Assembly (NCBI RefSeq): GCF_040566545.1
Contig: NZ_JBEWZI010000008.1
Coordinates: 124,001 to 188,000 of the forward strand
DNA from: Uliginosibacterium flavum
GTDB taxonomy: Bacteria > Pseudomonadota > Gammaproteobacteria > Burkholderiales > Rhodocyclaceae
Direction: 5' to 3'
DNA length: 64,000 nucleotides
The notes beneath the pieces are model-generated. The model did no database searches and was not told the DNA's origin. It saw only the letters and a list, made by a program, of their open reading frames with translations. A program made the position numbers and the translations under genes. Shown piece by piece: positions 45,586 through 54,262 of this stretch. The first letter of the stretch is position 1. Each line of letters starts with the position of its first letter.

Positions 45586-46794
45586 ATGGATTCTCTGCTT
45601 GATCTGCAATTCTGGCCGGACTGGCCACTGGCGCTGGATCCCCTCGCCTGCTTCGGCCTCGTCCTGTTCTTGGCTGTCGTTCTCGGCGAAATCGCCAGTC
45701 GCCTGCGCCTGCCGCGTATCAGTGCCTATGTCGCCACCGGCGTAGTGCTCAGCTTCGGCCGCGAGCTGCCTTTGCTGGCCGGCCTGCTGCCCTCGGCCCA
45801 TCTGGTGTTCGAGCTGGCTTTTGCCTTGCTCCTGTTTGAACTGGGCCAGCGCATCGATCTCGGCTGGCTGCGCCGCAATCCCTGGCTGCTGGCGACCAGT
45901 CTGGCCGAATCGCTGCTGGCCTTCGTCGCAGTCGGCGCGCTGATGCTGCTGTTTGATCAGCCGCCCATTCTCGCCCTGCTGATCGCGGCACTCACGGCCT
46001 CCACCGGCCCGGCCGTGGTGCTGGGCGTGAGCAAGGACAGCGCCGCGCGCGGCCAGGTCACCGACCGTCTGGCCCTGCTCAGCGCACTGGGCAGTTGCTA
46101 CAGCTTCGTGGTACTGGGCGTGGCCTACGCCTGGCAACATGGCGAAACGACCGAGCCACTCGCCGCCGTGCTGCACCCGCTTTACCTGCTACTTGGCTCG
46201 ATGCTGCTCGGTGGCATGGCGGCGTGGGCAGTGCTGCGCATCCTCGCGCGCATCAAGCCCGGCGACAACAGCCAGACTCTGGCCGCGATTGCGCTGATCA
46301 TCATTGCCGTGGCGCTGGCCAAGACGCTGGATCTGTCGGTCGTGATCAGTCTGCTGTTTGCCGGCATCCTCAGCCGCAGTCTGGATCGCCAGCACCGTCT
46401 GCAACCGATGGATTTCGGCCTGATCAGCCGCCTCGCCCTGATCGTGGTTTTCGTCGCCACCGGCGCCCTGCTCCAGCCGGCGCAATTCATGGCGGCGCTG
46501 CCTGCCGCTGTCGGCCTGCTTGCCGCACGCGCGCTGGCCAAAGGCGTCGGCGTCTTCCTGTTCGCCCGGCCCAGCGGACTGTCGCTGCGCAAGGCTTCGC
46601 TGCTGTCGATAGGCTTGCTGCCGATGTCAGGCGCCGCGTTGCTGTGGGTAGAAAGCACCGCTGCAATCTGGCCAGAACTGGGTGCCCAGCTGGCGGCCAT
46701 CGTGCTGACCGCCTTGCTGATCATGGAATTTCTCGCCCCGCCGGCGCTGCAATTTGCGCTGCGTCGCGCCAACGAAACCGGAGACAAGCCATGA
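45586..46794 (+). CDS. Cation/proton antiporter, CPA2 family
   Basis: 402 residues with about twelve membrane helices. The Na_H_Exchanger fold is recognisable from LGEIASRLRLPRISAYVATG near residue 30, FELAFALLLFELGQRIDL near 75 and ALTASTGPAVVLGV near 135. It lacks the cytoplasmic TrkA-N/RCK domain of KefB and KefC. AAAGGAG sits seven bases before ATG 45586. Its stop overlaps the start of a GCS2-type ligase (ATGA), making a tight three-gene operon that may link ion exchange to gamma-glutamyl chemistry. Confidence 0.85.
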   Translation: MDSLLDLQFWPDWPLALDPLACFGLVLFLAVVLGEIASRLRLPRISAYVATGVVLSFGRELPLLAGLLPSAHLVFELAFALLLFELGQRIDLGWLRRNPWLLATSLAESLLAFVAVGALMLLFDQPPILALLIAALTASTGPAVVLGVSKDSAARGQVTDRLALLSALGSCYSFVVLGVAYAWQHGETTEPLAAVLHPLYLLLGSMLLGGMAAWAVLRILARIKPGDNSQTLAAIALIIIAVALAKTLDLSVVISLLFAGILSRSLDRQHRLQPMDFGLISRLALIVVFVATGALLQPAQFMAALPAAVGLLAARALAKGVGVFLFARPSGLSLRKASLLSIGLLPMSGAALLWVESTAAIWPELGAQLAAIVLTALLIMEFLAPPALQFALRRANETGDKP

Positions 46795-47909
46795 GCGAAC
46801 TCGACTTCTCCCACTCCGCACCGCTCTCGCTGGGCGTCGAACTGGAACTGCAGATCGTCAGCCGCCTGGATGGCGACCTCACCGGTGGCGCCACCGAGCT
46901 GCTCGCACTGATCGAACGCAAAGCGCATCGCGGCGATTTCAAGCCGGAGATGACCGAGAGCATGATCGAGGTCAGCACCGGCATCCATCAGACCAGCACC
47001 AGCCTGGGCGATGAGCTGCTCGACGTGCGCCAGACCCTGCTCGCCGCGGCCGACAAGCTCAACCTGCTGATCAGCGGCGGCGGCGCCCACCCTTTCCAGC
47101 ACTGGGCCGAGCGCAAGATTTTCGACAAGCCGCGCTTCCACCAGCTCAACGAACTCTACGGCTATCTGGCCAAGCAATTCACCGTCTTCGGCCAGCACAT
47201 CCACGTCGGTTGCCCGAACGGCGATGAAGCGATCTTCCTGCTGCATGCGTTGTCGCGTTACCTGCCGCACTTCATCGCGCTGTCGGCCGCCTCGCCCTAC
47301 TACCAAGGCGTCGACACGGCCTTTGAGTCCTCGCGCCTGAATGCCATCTCGGCCTTCCCGCTGTCCGGGCGCGCGCCGATGGTCAAACGCTGGAGCGAAT
47401 TCACCGACTACTTCACCAACATGAAGGAATTCGGCGTCGTCGAAAGCATGAAGGATTTCTACTGGGACATCCGTCCCAAGCCGGAATTCGGCACCGTCGA
47501 AATCCGCATCTGCGACACCCCGCTGACCATTCAGCGCGCCACCGAACTGGCCGCCTATGCGCAAACCGTATGCCGCTATCTGCTGGTCGAGCGCCCCTTT
47601 GTCATTGATGAGTCGCTCTACGCGGTCTATACGATCAATCGCTTCCAGGCCGCACGTTTCGGCCTCGATGGCGGCCTGATCGATCCGGTCAGCAAGCAAA
47701 AAGGCCTGCTGCGCGACGACTTCCTCGCCACGCTGAGCAAGCTCGCCCCGCATGCCGCCGAACTGGGCACCGCGACCCATCTGGAAAGCCTGCGCCGCGC
47801 CGCCGAGCGCGGCAACGACGCCCTCTGGATGCGCGACACCTATGCGCGCTCCGGCTCACTGCCCGATCTGGTGTGGCAACAGGCACAGCTATGGCGCGAG
47901 AGCCAGTAA
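46791..47909 (+). CDS. ybdK: YbdK-type carboxylate-amine ligase (GCS2 family)
   Basis: 372 residues. The ATP-grasp-like GCS2 fold is seen in LGVELELQIVSRLDGDLT near residue 13, MTESMIEVSTGIHQT near 53, FGQHIHVGCPNGDEA near 130 and FWDIRPKPEFGTVEIRICD-like motif near 230. YbdK makes gamma-glutamyl-cysteine only weakly, and its natural substrate is uncertain. The start is set by the ATGA overlap with the antiporter. The next gene encodes a class I glutamine amidotransferase that could hydrolyse a gamma-glutamyl product. Confidence 0.9.
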   Translation: MSELDFSHSAPLSLGVELELQIVSRLDGDLTGGATELLALIERKAHRGDFKPEMTESMIEVSTGIHQTSTSLGDELLDVRQTLLAAADKLNLLISGGGAHPFQHWAERKIFDKPRFHQLNELYGYLAKQFTVFGQHIHVGCPNGDEAIFLLHALSRYLPHFIALSAASPYYQGVDTAFESSRLNAISAFPLSGRAPMVKRWSEFTDYFTNMKEFGVVESMKDFYWDIRPKPEFGTVEIRICDTPLTIQRATELAAYAQTVCRYLLVERPFVIDESLYAVYTINRFQAARFGLDGGLIDPVSKQKGLLRDDFLATLSKLAPHAAELGTATHLESLRRAAERGNDALWMRDTYARSGSLPDLVWQQAQLWRESQ

Positions 47910-48688
47910 TTCTTCCGCTGCGCATCGGCCTGTCTGCAAGGCTGATGCATAAACCACCAACCGAGCTGGGCTTTCGCGGCAAGACCCTGCAATATCTGGA
48001 GCAATCCATCGCCCACTGGATCCTCTCCGAGGGCGCGCTGGCCTTCATGCTGCCCACCCTCGAAGGACGCGGCGGTCTGCACCGTGCGGCGGTCAAAGTC
48101 GGTGACTATGTGCGCGCCATCGACGGCCTGGTGCTGCAGGGCGGCATGGACGTCAGCCCGGAAAGCTACGGCGAACTCCCGCTGCGCCCGGAATGGGCCG
48201 GCGACCGCGTGCGCGACCTGTACGAACTCGACCTGATCTGGGAATGCATCATCCAGGGCAAGCCCGTGCTGGGCATCTGCCGCGGCTGCCAACTGCTCAA
48301 CGTCGCCTTTGGCGGCAGCCTGCATCAGGACATCGCCACTCAGGTGCCCGAGGCCATCGCCCACGTCGACGCCGAAACCTATGACGCGCACACCCACCCG
48401 GTTAACTTCACCAGCGGCTCCCTCCTCGCCCGCCTGTATCCGCACAACGATGAGCAGGCACGCGTCTCCAGCATCCATCACCAATCCATCCGCACGCTCG
48501 GCAACAGCCTCGTGATCGAAGCCAGCTCCAGCGTGGACAACATCATCGAAGCCATCCACTGGCAAGGCAGCAGCTTCGTCTACGGCGTGCAATGGCATCC
48601 GGAATTTCACCAGCCAGAAGATCGCGGACGGCTGGACAGCAGCCCGCTGCTACGCGAATTCCTGCGTCAGGCCGCCAGCGCAAAATAA
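47891..48688 (+). CDS. Class I glutamine amidotransferase-like gamma-glutamyl hydrolase
   Basis: 265 residues, peptidase C26 / PuuD-like. The nucleophile Cys130 is in GICRGCQLLNVAFGG and the partners His236 and Glu238 in GVQWHPEFHQPED; LQGGMDVSPESYG near residue 80 is the binding loop. Enzymes of this type release glutamate from gamma-glutamyl compounds such as gamma-glutamyl-GABA. It overlaps ybdK by 19 bases; GTG 47873 is a possible but longer start. With the antiporter and ligase it forms one operon. Confidence 0.87.
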   Translation: MAREPVILPLRIGLSARLMHKPPTELGFRGKTLQYLEQSIAHWILSEGALAFMLPTLEGRGGLHRAAVKVGDYVRAIDGLVLQGGMDVSPESYGELPLRPEWAGDRVRDLYELDLIWECIIQGKPVLGICRGCQLLNVAFGGSLHQDIATQVPEAIAHVDAETYDAHTHPVNFTSGSLLARLYPHNDEQARVSSIHHQSIRTLGNSLVIEASSSVDNIIEAIHWQGSSFVYGVQWHPEFHQPEDRGRLDSSPLLREFLRQAASAK

Positions 48689-48696
48689 AGCACATA

Positions 48697-48730
48697 CCTG
48701 AAGACCGGCACACAGCGGGTCTCTTCAGCA
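48697..48730. repeat. Dispersed palindromic repeat copy
   Basis: CCTGAAGACCGGC (48697-48709) and GGGTCTCTTCAGCA (48717-48730) lie just after the amidotransferase stop. The pairing is imperfect. A further partial arm, GCCGCTCTGCAGGCAT, is near 48796. Confidence 0.45.
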
Positions 48731-48884
48731 CGGCAGGCTGCAAACCCAATCCACGCGCGACTTACCAGACATACCCAATGCAGAAGTCCGCCAGAAGCCG
48801 CTCTGCAGGCATCTATCAAACGCAGAGGGAACGCCAGTGCCGCGCATGCGAAAATCCGCGCCTTGCCGCCAGCCCGACACCGCC

Positions 48885-49157
48885 ATGAGCATCGAAATCT
48901 CCAAAGAATCCCGCGACCAGCTGATCACCTCCATCCAGCGCTATTTCAAGGAAAACATGGACGAGCCCATCGGCAATCTCGGCGCCGCAGCCCTGCTCGG
49001 CTTCTTCATCGACGAACTCGCCCCGCTCGCCTACAACCAGGGCGTCGCCGACGTGCAGCAACGCCTGCAGACCCGCATCATGGAAATCGACATGGAAGTC
49101 TATGCCGACGAATTCCAGTACTGGGGCAAGCAAACGCCGGGGCGTAAGAAAAAATGA
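48885..49157 (+). CDS. DUF2164 family protein
   Basis: 90 residues. The sequence SKESRDQLITSIQRYFKE and the following GFFIDELAPLAYNQGVADVQ match DUF2164, small soluble proteins of unknown function. The C-terminus is strongly basic (PGRKKK). ATG 48885 gives the family N-terminus; an upstream in-frame GTG at 48837 is not supported by a ribosome-binding site. Confidence 0.85.
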   Translation: MSIEISKESRDQLITSIQRYFKENMDEPIGNLGAAALLGFFIDELAPLAYNQGVADVQQRLQTRIMEIDMEVYADEFQYWGKQTPGRKKK

Positions 49158-49595
49158 AGGCCACCTGAAGAGCCGCACCCGGCGAACTTCTTCAGCAGGC
49201 ATGCCCGGGGAGGCAGGCGGGGTGCGGGTTTGCGGCGGGGTGCTTGAGAAGGCCGCCGCAATCGCTCAATCCATCGCGAACGGCGGTTTTCACGGGTCGG
49301 AGAAGCGAAGCCTTATCCAAAATTTTGGCGTGGATGACACGCGTCGGATTACGCCTGCGGCTCATCCAAGCTACACCAACCATCCGCCTTACGGCCTTGA
49401 GTGGCTCAGGACGAGCCTTTGCGGGCGACCGGTCAATTGGAAAACGGCCATTCGGATCATAAGGCGGTAGCTCGAAAAATCCGCAGCCGCCTTCCGACGA
49501 TTGGGCCGTTTAATCCACACAGTCACTTATCAAAAATTCCCGAACGTCGGAAGGCACCTACTGCTTTTCCTACCTACGCATTCCGGGTTGTGGCC
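49158..49595. other. Repeat-rich intergenic region
   Basis: About 440 bases without a convincing gene. It starts with a copy of the dispersed repeat (CCTGAAGAGCCGC at 49164-49176, TTCTTCAGCAGGC at 49188-49200). Bases about 49325-49375 read GACACGCGTCGGATTACG then GGCTCATCCAAGC, which looks like half of a common proteobacterial palindromic element. The rest has no visible coding or RNA features and becomes AT-richer towards the orphan gene. Confidence 0.5.
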
Positions 49596-50396
49596 TTAGA
49601 TGCAAAACTCACAACAGAGACTGGGGTTAATGTACTGGCGGTTGCCAAAGTGCGGGTCACAAATACGACTCGGGTGCGTGTGGCCAGCAATGAACTCCGG
49701 TTCAATGCTGCGATGCAAGACCAAGCATGGACTGCAACTCATGCCTAGATGATTACCTGAAATTTTTTGCCCCCACTCCGACAAGACCAATCGCGCAAGA
49801 GCATCAATTTCGTTCTGACTGAAGTACGAGGTGGGAACATGTACCTCGAAGATAGTTGGTATTCCTACAGTCCTTAGCCTAAGTCGGTAGTCCTCACCCG
49901 GATGAATACGGGACAAGCTTGCCGCTAACGCCATGATGTACTCGCTACCCTGGATCAGGTAATGACCACAGTGCTGAATTAATTCATCCAACTCCAGTAC
50001 AACCCAGATTTTTCCATGCTCCCGGACTTTACGAGTGGCGAATTCACTAAGTGCTTGCTCTAGGGACGACTTTGGGATATCAGAGAAAATCTGTAAGAAG
50101 AGGTCCTCGATAACGTTTGAAACTTGGCCAAGGATGCCACTTCTTATGTACGAACCAATATCTATCGGACGTCCACCATGGAAACATCGGACGTGAGTGT
50201 AGTAGCCGCTAAAAAGATCTGAAAATTCGGCTTCGGCACACTTATGCTCTTGTTCTAGCCAATCAAAGTTATCAGACCAACAGTCAGGCTTGTCCTTCTT
50301 GAGACGTTTCTGCGTCTTGTCATTTAGCAAAGACGATGCATAGACAGAAACGTCTTCGAGCCAGAGGTTTTTTGATGCCCAATCAAAAAGTCGCAT
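49596..50396 (-). CDS. Orphan AT-rich gene, unknown conserved protein
   Basis: 266 residues, clearly more AT-rich than its surroundings and flanked by palindromic repeats on both sides, which suggests acquisition. Visible motifs are HVRCFHGGRP near residue 68, SYIRSGIL just after it, CGHYLIQGSEYI near 143, and GHTHPSRICDP near 240. I recall the HG-RP and GHYLI-GSEY pair from uncharacterised bacterial proteins but cannot name the family. The HG...SYxxxGIL pattern is reminiscent of the ADP-ribosyltransferase fold, but this is weak inference. No toxin or antitoxin partner is seen. Confidence 0.6.
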   Translation of the reverse strand: MRLFDWASKNLWLEDVSVYASSLLNDKTQKRLKKDKPDCWSDNFDWLEQEHKCAEAEFSDLFSGYYTHVRCFHGGRPIDIGSYIRSGILGQVSNVIEDLFLQIFSDIPKSSLEQALSEFATRKVREHGKIWVVLELDELIQHCGHYLIQGSEYIMALAASLSRIHPGEDYRLRLRTVGIPTIFEVHVPTSYFSQNEIDALARLVLSEWGQKISGNHLGMSCSPCLVLHRSIEPEFIAGHTHPSRICDPHFGNRQYINPSLCCEFCI

Positions 50397-50421
50397 GATT
50401 CACTCTTGGAGCCAGAGCCTG

Positions 50422-50501
50422 GTAGGGTGGGCTCGGTGAGCCCACGCGTTGTGTCGATGGCATTAGATCTACGCCGCGTGGGCTCACCGAGCCCACCCTA
50501 C
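50422..50501. repeat. Long perfect inverted repeat between the orphan gene and uraA
   Basis: Two identical 27-base arms (50422-50448 and 50475-50501) in inverted orientation flank 26 unique bases. Each arm is also internally palindromic (GGGCTC / GAGCCC around GGT), giving a cloverleaf-like REP pair. It lies 48 bases downstream of uraA and 25 bases upstream of the orphan gene. Confidence 0.85.
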
Positions 50502-50549
50502 AAAAACTGAATGGCCGACAACGTATTCAACAAGCAGTTGCTGGCCGCC

Positions 50550-51776
50550 TTAGTGCTTCGGCTCGTCAGGCAGCAACAAATTCAACAGCACGGCCAGCAC
50601 GCCACACAGGCTGATGCCTTGCAGCGAGAAGCTGCCGATATTCACGCCCAGTCCGCCGATGCCGGTTACCAGCGTCACCGAAACGATGCACAGGTTGCGG
50701 GCGCTGGCCAGATTGACCTTGGCATCCATCAGGGTTTTCAGGCCGATGCCGGCGATGGAGCCGAACAGCAGCACCATGATGCCGCCCATCACCGGCATGG
50801 GGATGGTCTGCAACAGGGCGCCGAATTTGCCGACGAAGGCCATCAGAATGGCGAAACCGGCCGCCCAGGTCATGACCACCGGGTTGTAGTTGTGGGTGAG
50901 CATGACGGCGCCGGTCACTTCGCCATACGTCGTGACGGGCGGGCCGCCAAACAGGCTGACGATATTCACCGCCAGACCGTCGCCGAACAGGGTGCGATGC
51001 AGACCGGGGCTTGCGGTGTAATCCTTGCCGCTGACCGAGCCGATAGCCAGTACGCCGCCCACGTGTTCGACGATAGGCGCAATCGCCACCGGAATCATGA
51101 ACAGGATTGCGGCCAGGTTGAATTCCGGCTTGCCCAGTTCCGGCAGGGCGATCCATGCGGCCTCGCTCAGCTTGCTGAAATCTACAATCCCAAACAGCAG
51201 GGAGACGACGTAACCGACGGCCACGCCAACCAGGATCGGCACCAGTTTCAACAGGCCTTTGGCACGGATGGCAGTGAGCATGGTGGCCAGCAGGGAAATG
51301 GCCGCGATGGCAATCGCCGTGTCATAAGGCACGACTTGTGTGTCGCCTGCCTTGCCGGTAGCCATGCTGACCGCAACCTGCGCCAGCCCCAGACCAATCA
51401 CCATGACCACCGGGCCGATGACGACCGGGGGCAACAAGCGATGGATGAAGCCGATGCCGCGCCATTTGACGAGACCGGCCGCCACGTAATAGAAGAAGCT
51501 GGCCGAGGCGAGCGCGCCGAGCGTGGCCGGCATGCCCCAGGTTTGCACCGAGTAGATGATCGGGGCGATGAAGGCGAAGCTGGAGCCGAGGTAAATCGGC
51601 ACTTCACGCTTGGTGCACAGCTGGAAAATCAGGGTGCCCACGCCGGCGCCAAGCAGCGCCAGACTGGGGTTGAGGCCGGTGAGCAGCGGCACCAGCACGG
51701 TGGCGCCAAAGGCGACGAAGAGGATTTGCGCGCCGGAAAGCGCGGTGCGCCAGACAGGGTCTTTTGTAGTGTTCAT
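50550..51776 (-). CDS. uraA: Uracil permease UraA
   Basis: 408 residues with about fourteen hydrophobic segments (nucleobase-cation symporter 2 family). Typical stretches are GATVLVPLLTGLNPSLAL near residue 25, VYLGSSFAFIAP-type motif near 62, and VEHVGGVLAIG near 228; GDGLAVNIVSLFGGPPVTTYGE near 260 carries transport residues. It imports uracil with protons for Upp, whose gene overlaps its start by four bases (ATGA). Confidence 0.94.
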   Translation of the reverse strand: MNTTKDPVWRTALSGAQILFVAFGATVLVPLLTGLNPSLALLGAGVGTLIFQLCTKREVPIYLGSSFAFIAPIIYSVQTWGMPATLGALASASFFYYVAAGLVKWRGIGFIHRLLPPVVIGPVVMVIGLGLAQVAVSMATGKAGDTQVVPYDTAIAIAAISLLATMLTAIRAKGLLKLVPILVGVAVGYVVSLLFGIVDFSKLSEAAWIALPELGKPEFNLAAILFMIPVAIAPIVEHVGGVLAIGSVSGKDYTASPGLHRTLFGDGLAVNIVSLFGGPPVTTYGEVTGAVMLTHNYNPVVMTWAAGFAILMAFVGKFGALLQTIPMPVMGGIMVLLFGSIAGIGLKTLMDAKVNLASARNLCIVSVTLVTGIGGLGVNIGSFSLQGISLCGVLAVLLNLLLPDEPKH

Positions 51777-52405
51777 GCTTCCTTGGTCCCGAAAATTTTA
51801 TCGCCCGCATCCCCGAGCCCGGGAATGATGTAGCCCTGCTCGTTGAGATGGCTGTCGATGGCTGCTGTAAAAATCTCTACGTCCGGATGAGCCGCAGCCA
51901 GCGCCGCGATCCCTTCGGGGGCCGCGACCAGCACCAGCGCCTTGATCTGCTTGCAGCCATTGCGCTTGAGCATGTCGATGGTGGCAATCAGCGAACCGCC
52001 GGTGGCCAGCATCGGATCGATGATGATCGCCAGGCGCTCGTCGAGTTGACCGACAAAGCGCTCGAAGTAGGGTTCGGGCATCAGGGTTTCGTGGTTGCGG
52101 GCAATCCCGACGACACTGACGCGGGCGCTCGGGATCAGATCGAGCACACCATCCAGCATGCCCAAACCGGCGCGCAGGATCGGCACCACCGTGACTTTCT
52201 TGCCCTTGATCTGCTCAACCTCGACCTCACCACACCAACCCTCGATGCGGCGGTGCTCCAGTTCGAAATCGCGGCAGGCCTCGTAGGTCAGCAGACGGGC
52301 AAGCTCGGCAGTCAGCTCTCGGAATTTTTTGGTACTGATAGCGCCTTCCCGCATCAGGCCAATTTTATGTTTGACCAGGGGATGGCGGACTTCGATCACC
52401 GGCAT
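51773..52405 (-). CDS. upp: Uracil phosphoribosyltransferase
   Basis: 210 residues. It makes UMP from uracil and PRPP. VPILRAGLGMLDGVL near residue 75, the PRPP loop IIDPMLATGGSLIATI near 130, and the uracil-binding GYIIPGLGDAGDKIFGT at the C-terminus are intact. ATG 52405 has AGGAAG eight bases upstream. It lies 86 bases after modC on the same strand; no shared function is obvious. Confidence 0.96.
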   Translation of the reverse strand: MPVIEVRHPLVKHKIGLMREGAISTKKFRELTAELARLLTYEACRDFELEHRRIEGWCGEVEVEQIKGKKVTVVPILRAGLGMLDGVLDLIPSARVSVVGIARNHETLMPEPYFERFVGQLDERLAIIIDPMLATGGSLIATIDMLKRNGCKQIKALVLVAAPEGIAALAAAHPDVEIFTAAIDSHLNEQGYIIPGLGDAGDKIFGTKEA

Positions 52406-52490
52406 GTGCTTCCTCGCGATACGTTTGACAAAGGAAGGAGGTTAATCGATTCATGTGCCGCGCGCCTGCAGGCCTATGGATCAGTTGTCG

Positions 52491-53564
52491 CTAATCAAGC
52501 AGCGCCACCGCCTTCACCTGCGCCCACACACTTTGCCCGACCGCCAGCCCAAGCTGATCCGCCGCGCGCCGGGTGATGCGCGCGAGCAACGGCACACCGC
52601 CGGCCTGCAGGCCGATGAGGCATTGCGCTGGATCTTCGGCCGGGGCGATGCCGGTGATCTGGCTGGCGAAGCGATTCTGGATACTGGAGGCATTGTCGCT
52701 ACCGAGCGCGATGCTGATGTCGCGCGCGAGAATGCGCACGCGCACCGGCGCACCAATGTTCAACGCACGTTGCGAAACGAAGATCTCCCCGCCGCCAAAG
52801 CGCAAGCGGGTGAGTTGCCAGTGCGCATCGTGCTCGGCAACTTCGGCCTCGATCACCACGCTGGCATCGTGATCCTGCGCCAGCGGCAGATCGAGGCGTG
52901 ACAGCGTCTCGCCCAGCGGACCACTAGCCATCACCCGCCCCTGCGCCATGAGCACCAGGTGATCCGCCAGCCGTGCGGCCTCTTCCATCTGGTGGGTGAC
53001 GTACAGCACGGGGATTTCGAGTTCATCGTGCAGGCGTTCCAGGTAGGGCAGGATTTCCTGCTTGCGGGCCGAGTCCAGCGCGGACAGCGGCTCATCCATC
53101 AGCAGCAGGCGGGGGCGCGTCAATAAGGCCCGCGCAATTGCGACGCGCTGGCGCTCGCCACCCGACAAACCATCGGGCTTGCGCCCCAGCAGATGCTCGA
53201 TGCCGAAGCGTGCCGCCATGGCGTGGATTTCATCCTCGCGCACAACCCCCGTCGCGCGTTTCATGCCGAAAGCCAGATTGCCGCGCACATCGAGATGCGG
53301 AAAGAGACTGGCTTCCTGGAACACATAGCCGATCTCCCGCTGCCAGGTGGGCGTGAAGCGCCCGGCCTCCTGCCAGCAATTACCGTTGACCTCGATACGT
53401 GCATCCGCAGCACGCTCCAGACCGGCGACACAACGCAATAGCGTGGTCTTGCCCGAGCCGGAATGACCAAACAACACCGTGACGCCACGCCCCGGCAGTT
53501 GCAGATCCACATCCAGCGAGAAACCAGGGAAAGCGTGTTGAACACGCAGAGAAATAGCGCTCAT
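52491..53564 (-). CDS. modC: Molybdate ABC transporter ATPase
   Basis: 357 residues. LFGHSGSGKTTLLRCVAGL near residue 33 is Walker A, LSGGERQRVAIARALL near 135 the signature, and LLMDEPLSALD near 155 Walker B. The C-terminal third (about 290-355) contains a TOBE domain that senses molybdate. It powers ModB, overlapping it by four bases (ATGA). It may also serve the second permease at 56537, which lacks its own ATPase. Confidence 0.95.
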   Translation of the reverse strand: MSAISLRVQHAFPGFSLDVDLQLPGRGVTVLFGHSGSGKTTLLRCVAGLERAADARIEVNGNCWQEAGRFTPTWQREIGYVFQEASLFPHLDVRGNLAFGMKRATGVVREDEIHAMAARFGIEHLLGRKPDGLSGGERQRVAIARALLTRPRLLLMDEPLSALDSARKQEILPYLERLHDELEIPVLYVTHQMEEAARLADHLVLMAQGRVMASGPLGETLSRLDLPLAQDHDASVVIEAEVAEHDAHWQLTRLRFGGGEIFVSQRALNIGAPVRVRILARDISIALGSDNASSIQNRFASQITGIAPAEDPAQCLIGLQAGGVPLLARITRRAADQLGLAVGQSVWAQVKAVALLD

Positions 53565-54247
53565 GCGGGCTTCCTCCGTGCATCCGGATTCAAGCTGTAG
53601 AGCAATAGCAGCACGACAAATGAGAACGCCACCATCCCGGCCGACAGCCAGTGCGCCTGTGCATATTCCAGTGCCTCGACGTGGTCATAGATCTGCACCG
53701 AGATCACGCGGGTAGCGCCGGGGATATTGCCACCAATCATCAACACCACACCAAATTCGCCCACGGTATGCGCGAAGCCGAGCACTGCGGCAGTAAGGAA
53801 GCCCGGCCGGGCCAACGGCACGACGACCGACCAGAATGTATCCCGGGGCGAAGCCCGCAAGGTGGCTGCGACTTCGAGCGGGCGCGGGCCAATGGCCTCA
53901 ATGGCGTTCTGGATCGGCTGGACCACAAAGGGCAGCGAATAGAACGTGGATGCCACCACCAAGCCCGCGAAGGTGAAGGGCAAGAGGCCAATGCCCAGCG
54001 CCTGGGTGAGCTGGCCGACCGGACCATTCGGCCCCATCAGCAGTAACAGGTAAAAACCCAGCACCGTCGGCGGCAAGACCAGCGGCAAAGAAACCAGCGC
54101 ACTGATCGCGCCACGCAGGCGCGATTGCGTGCGCGCCAGCCACCAGGCAATCGGAGTGCCGATGATCAGCAGCAAGGCGGTAACGGTGGTGGCCAGGCGC
54201 AGGGTCAGCCAGATAGCCGACCAGTCCTGGGAGTCAGGTAGCAGCAT
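53561..54247 (-). CDS. modB: Molybdate ABC transporter permease
   Basis: 228 residues with five membrane helices. ALVSLPLVLPPTVLGFYLL near residue 50 and the ABC docking loop LEVAATLRASPRDTFWSVVVPL near 145, followed by AHTVGEFGVVLMIGGNIPG, are the ModB signatures. It forms the homodimeric channel. It starts 15 bases after the modA stop and overlaps modC. Confidence 0.95.
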   Translation of the reverse strand: MLLPDSQDWSAIWLTLRLATTVTALLLIIGTPIAWWLARTQSRLRGAISALVSLPLVLPPTVLGFYLLLLMGPNGPVGQLTQALGIGLLPFTFAGLVVASTFYSLPFVVQPIQNAIEAIGPRPLEVAATLRASPRDTFWSVVVPLARPGFLTAAVLGFAHTVGEFGVVLMIGGNIPGATRVISVQIYDHVEALEYAQAHWLSAGMVAFSFVVLLLLYSLNPDARRKPA

Positions 54248-54262
54248 GCAATTCAGGCGCGA

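Noticed and set aside
46182..47780. A 532-codon minus-strand frame opposite the antiporter and ybdK
   Set aside because: Antisense to two well-supported genes, with biased composition and no motif.
49401..49748. A 115-codon plus-strand frame in the repeat-rich spacer
   Set aside because: Overlaps the 3' end of the orphan gene on the other strand and repeat remnants; no domain or start signal.
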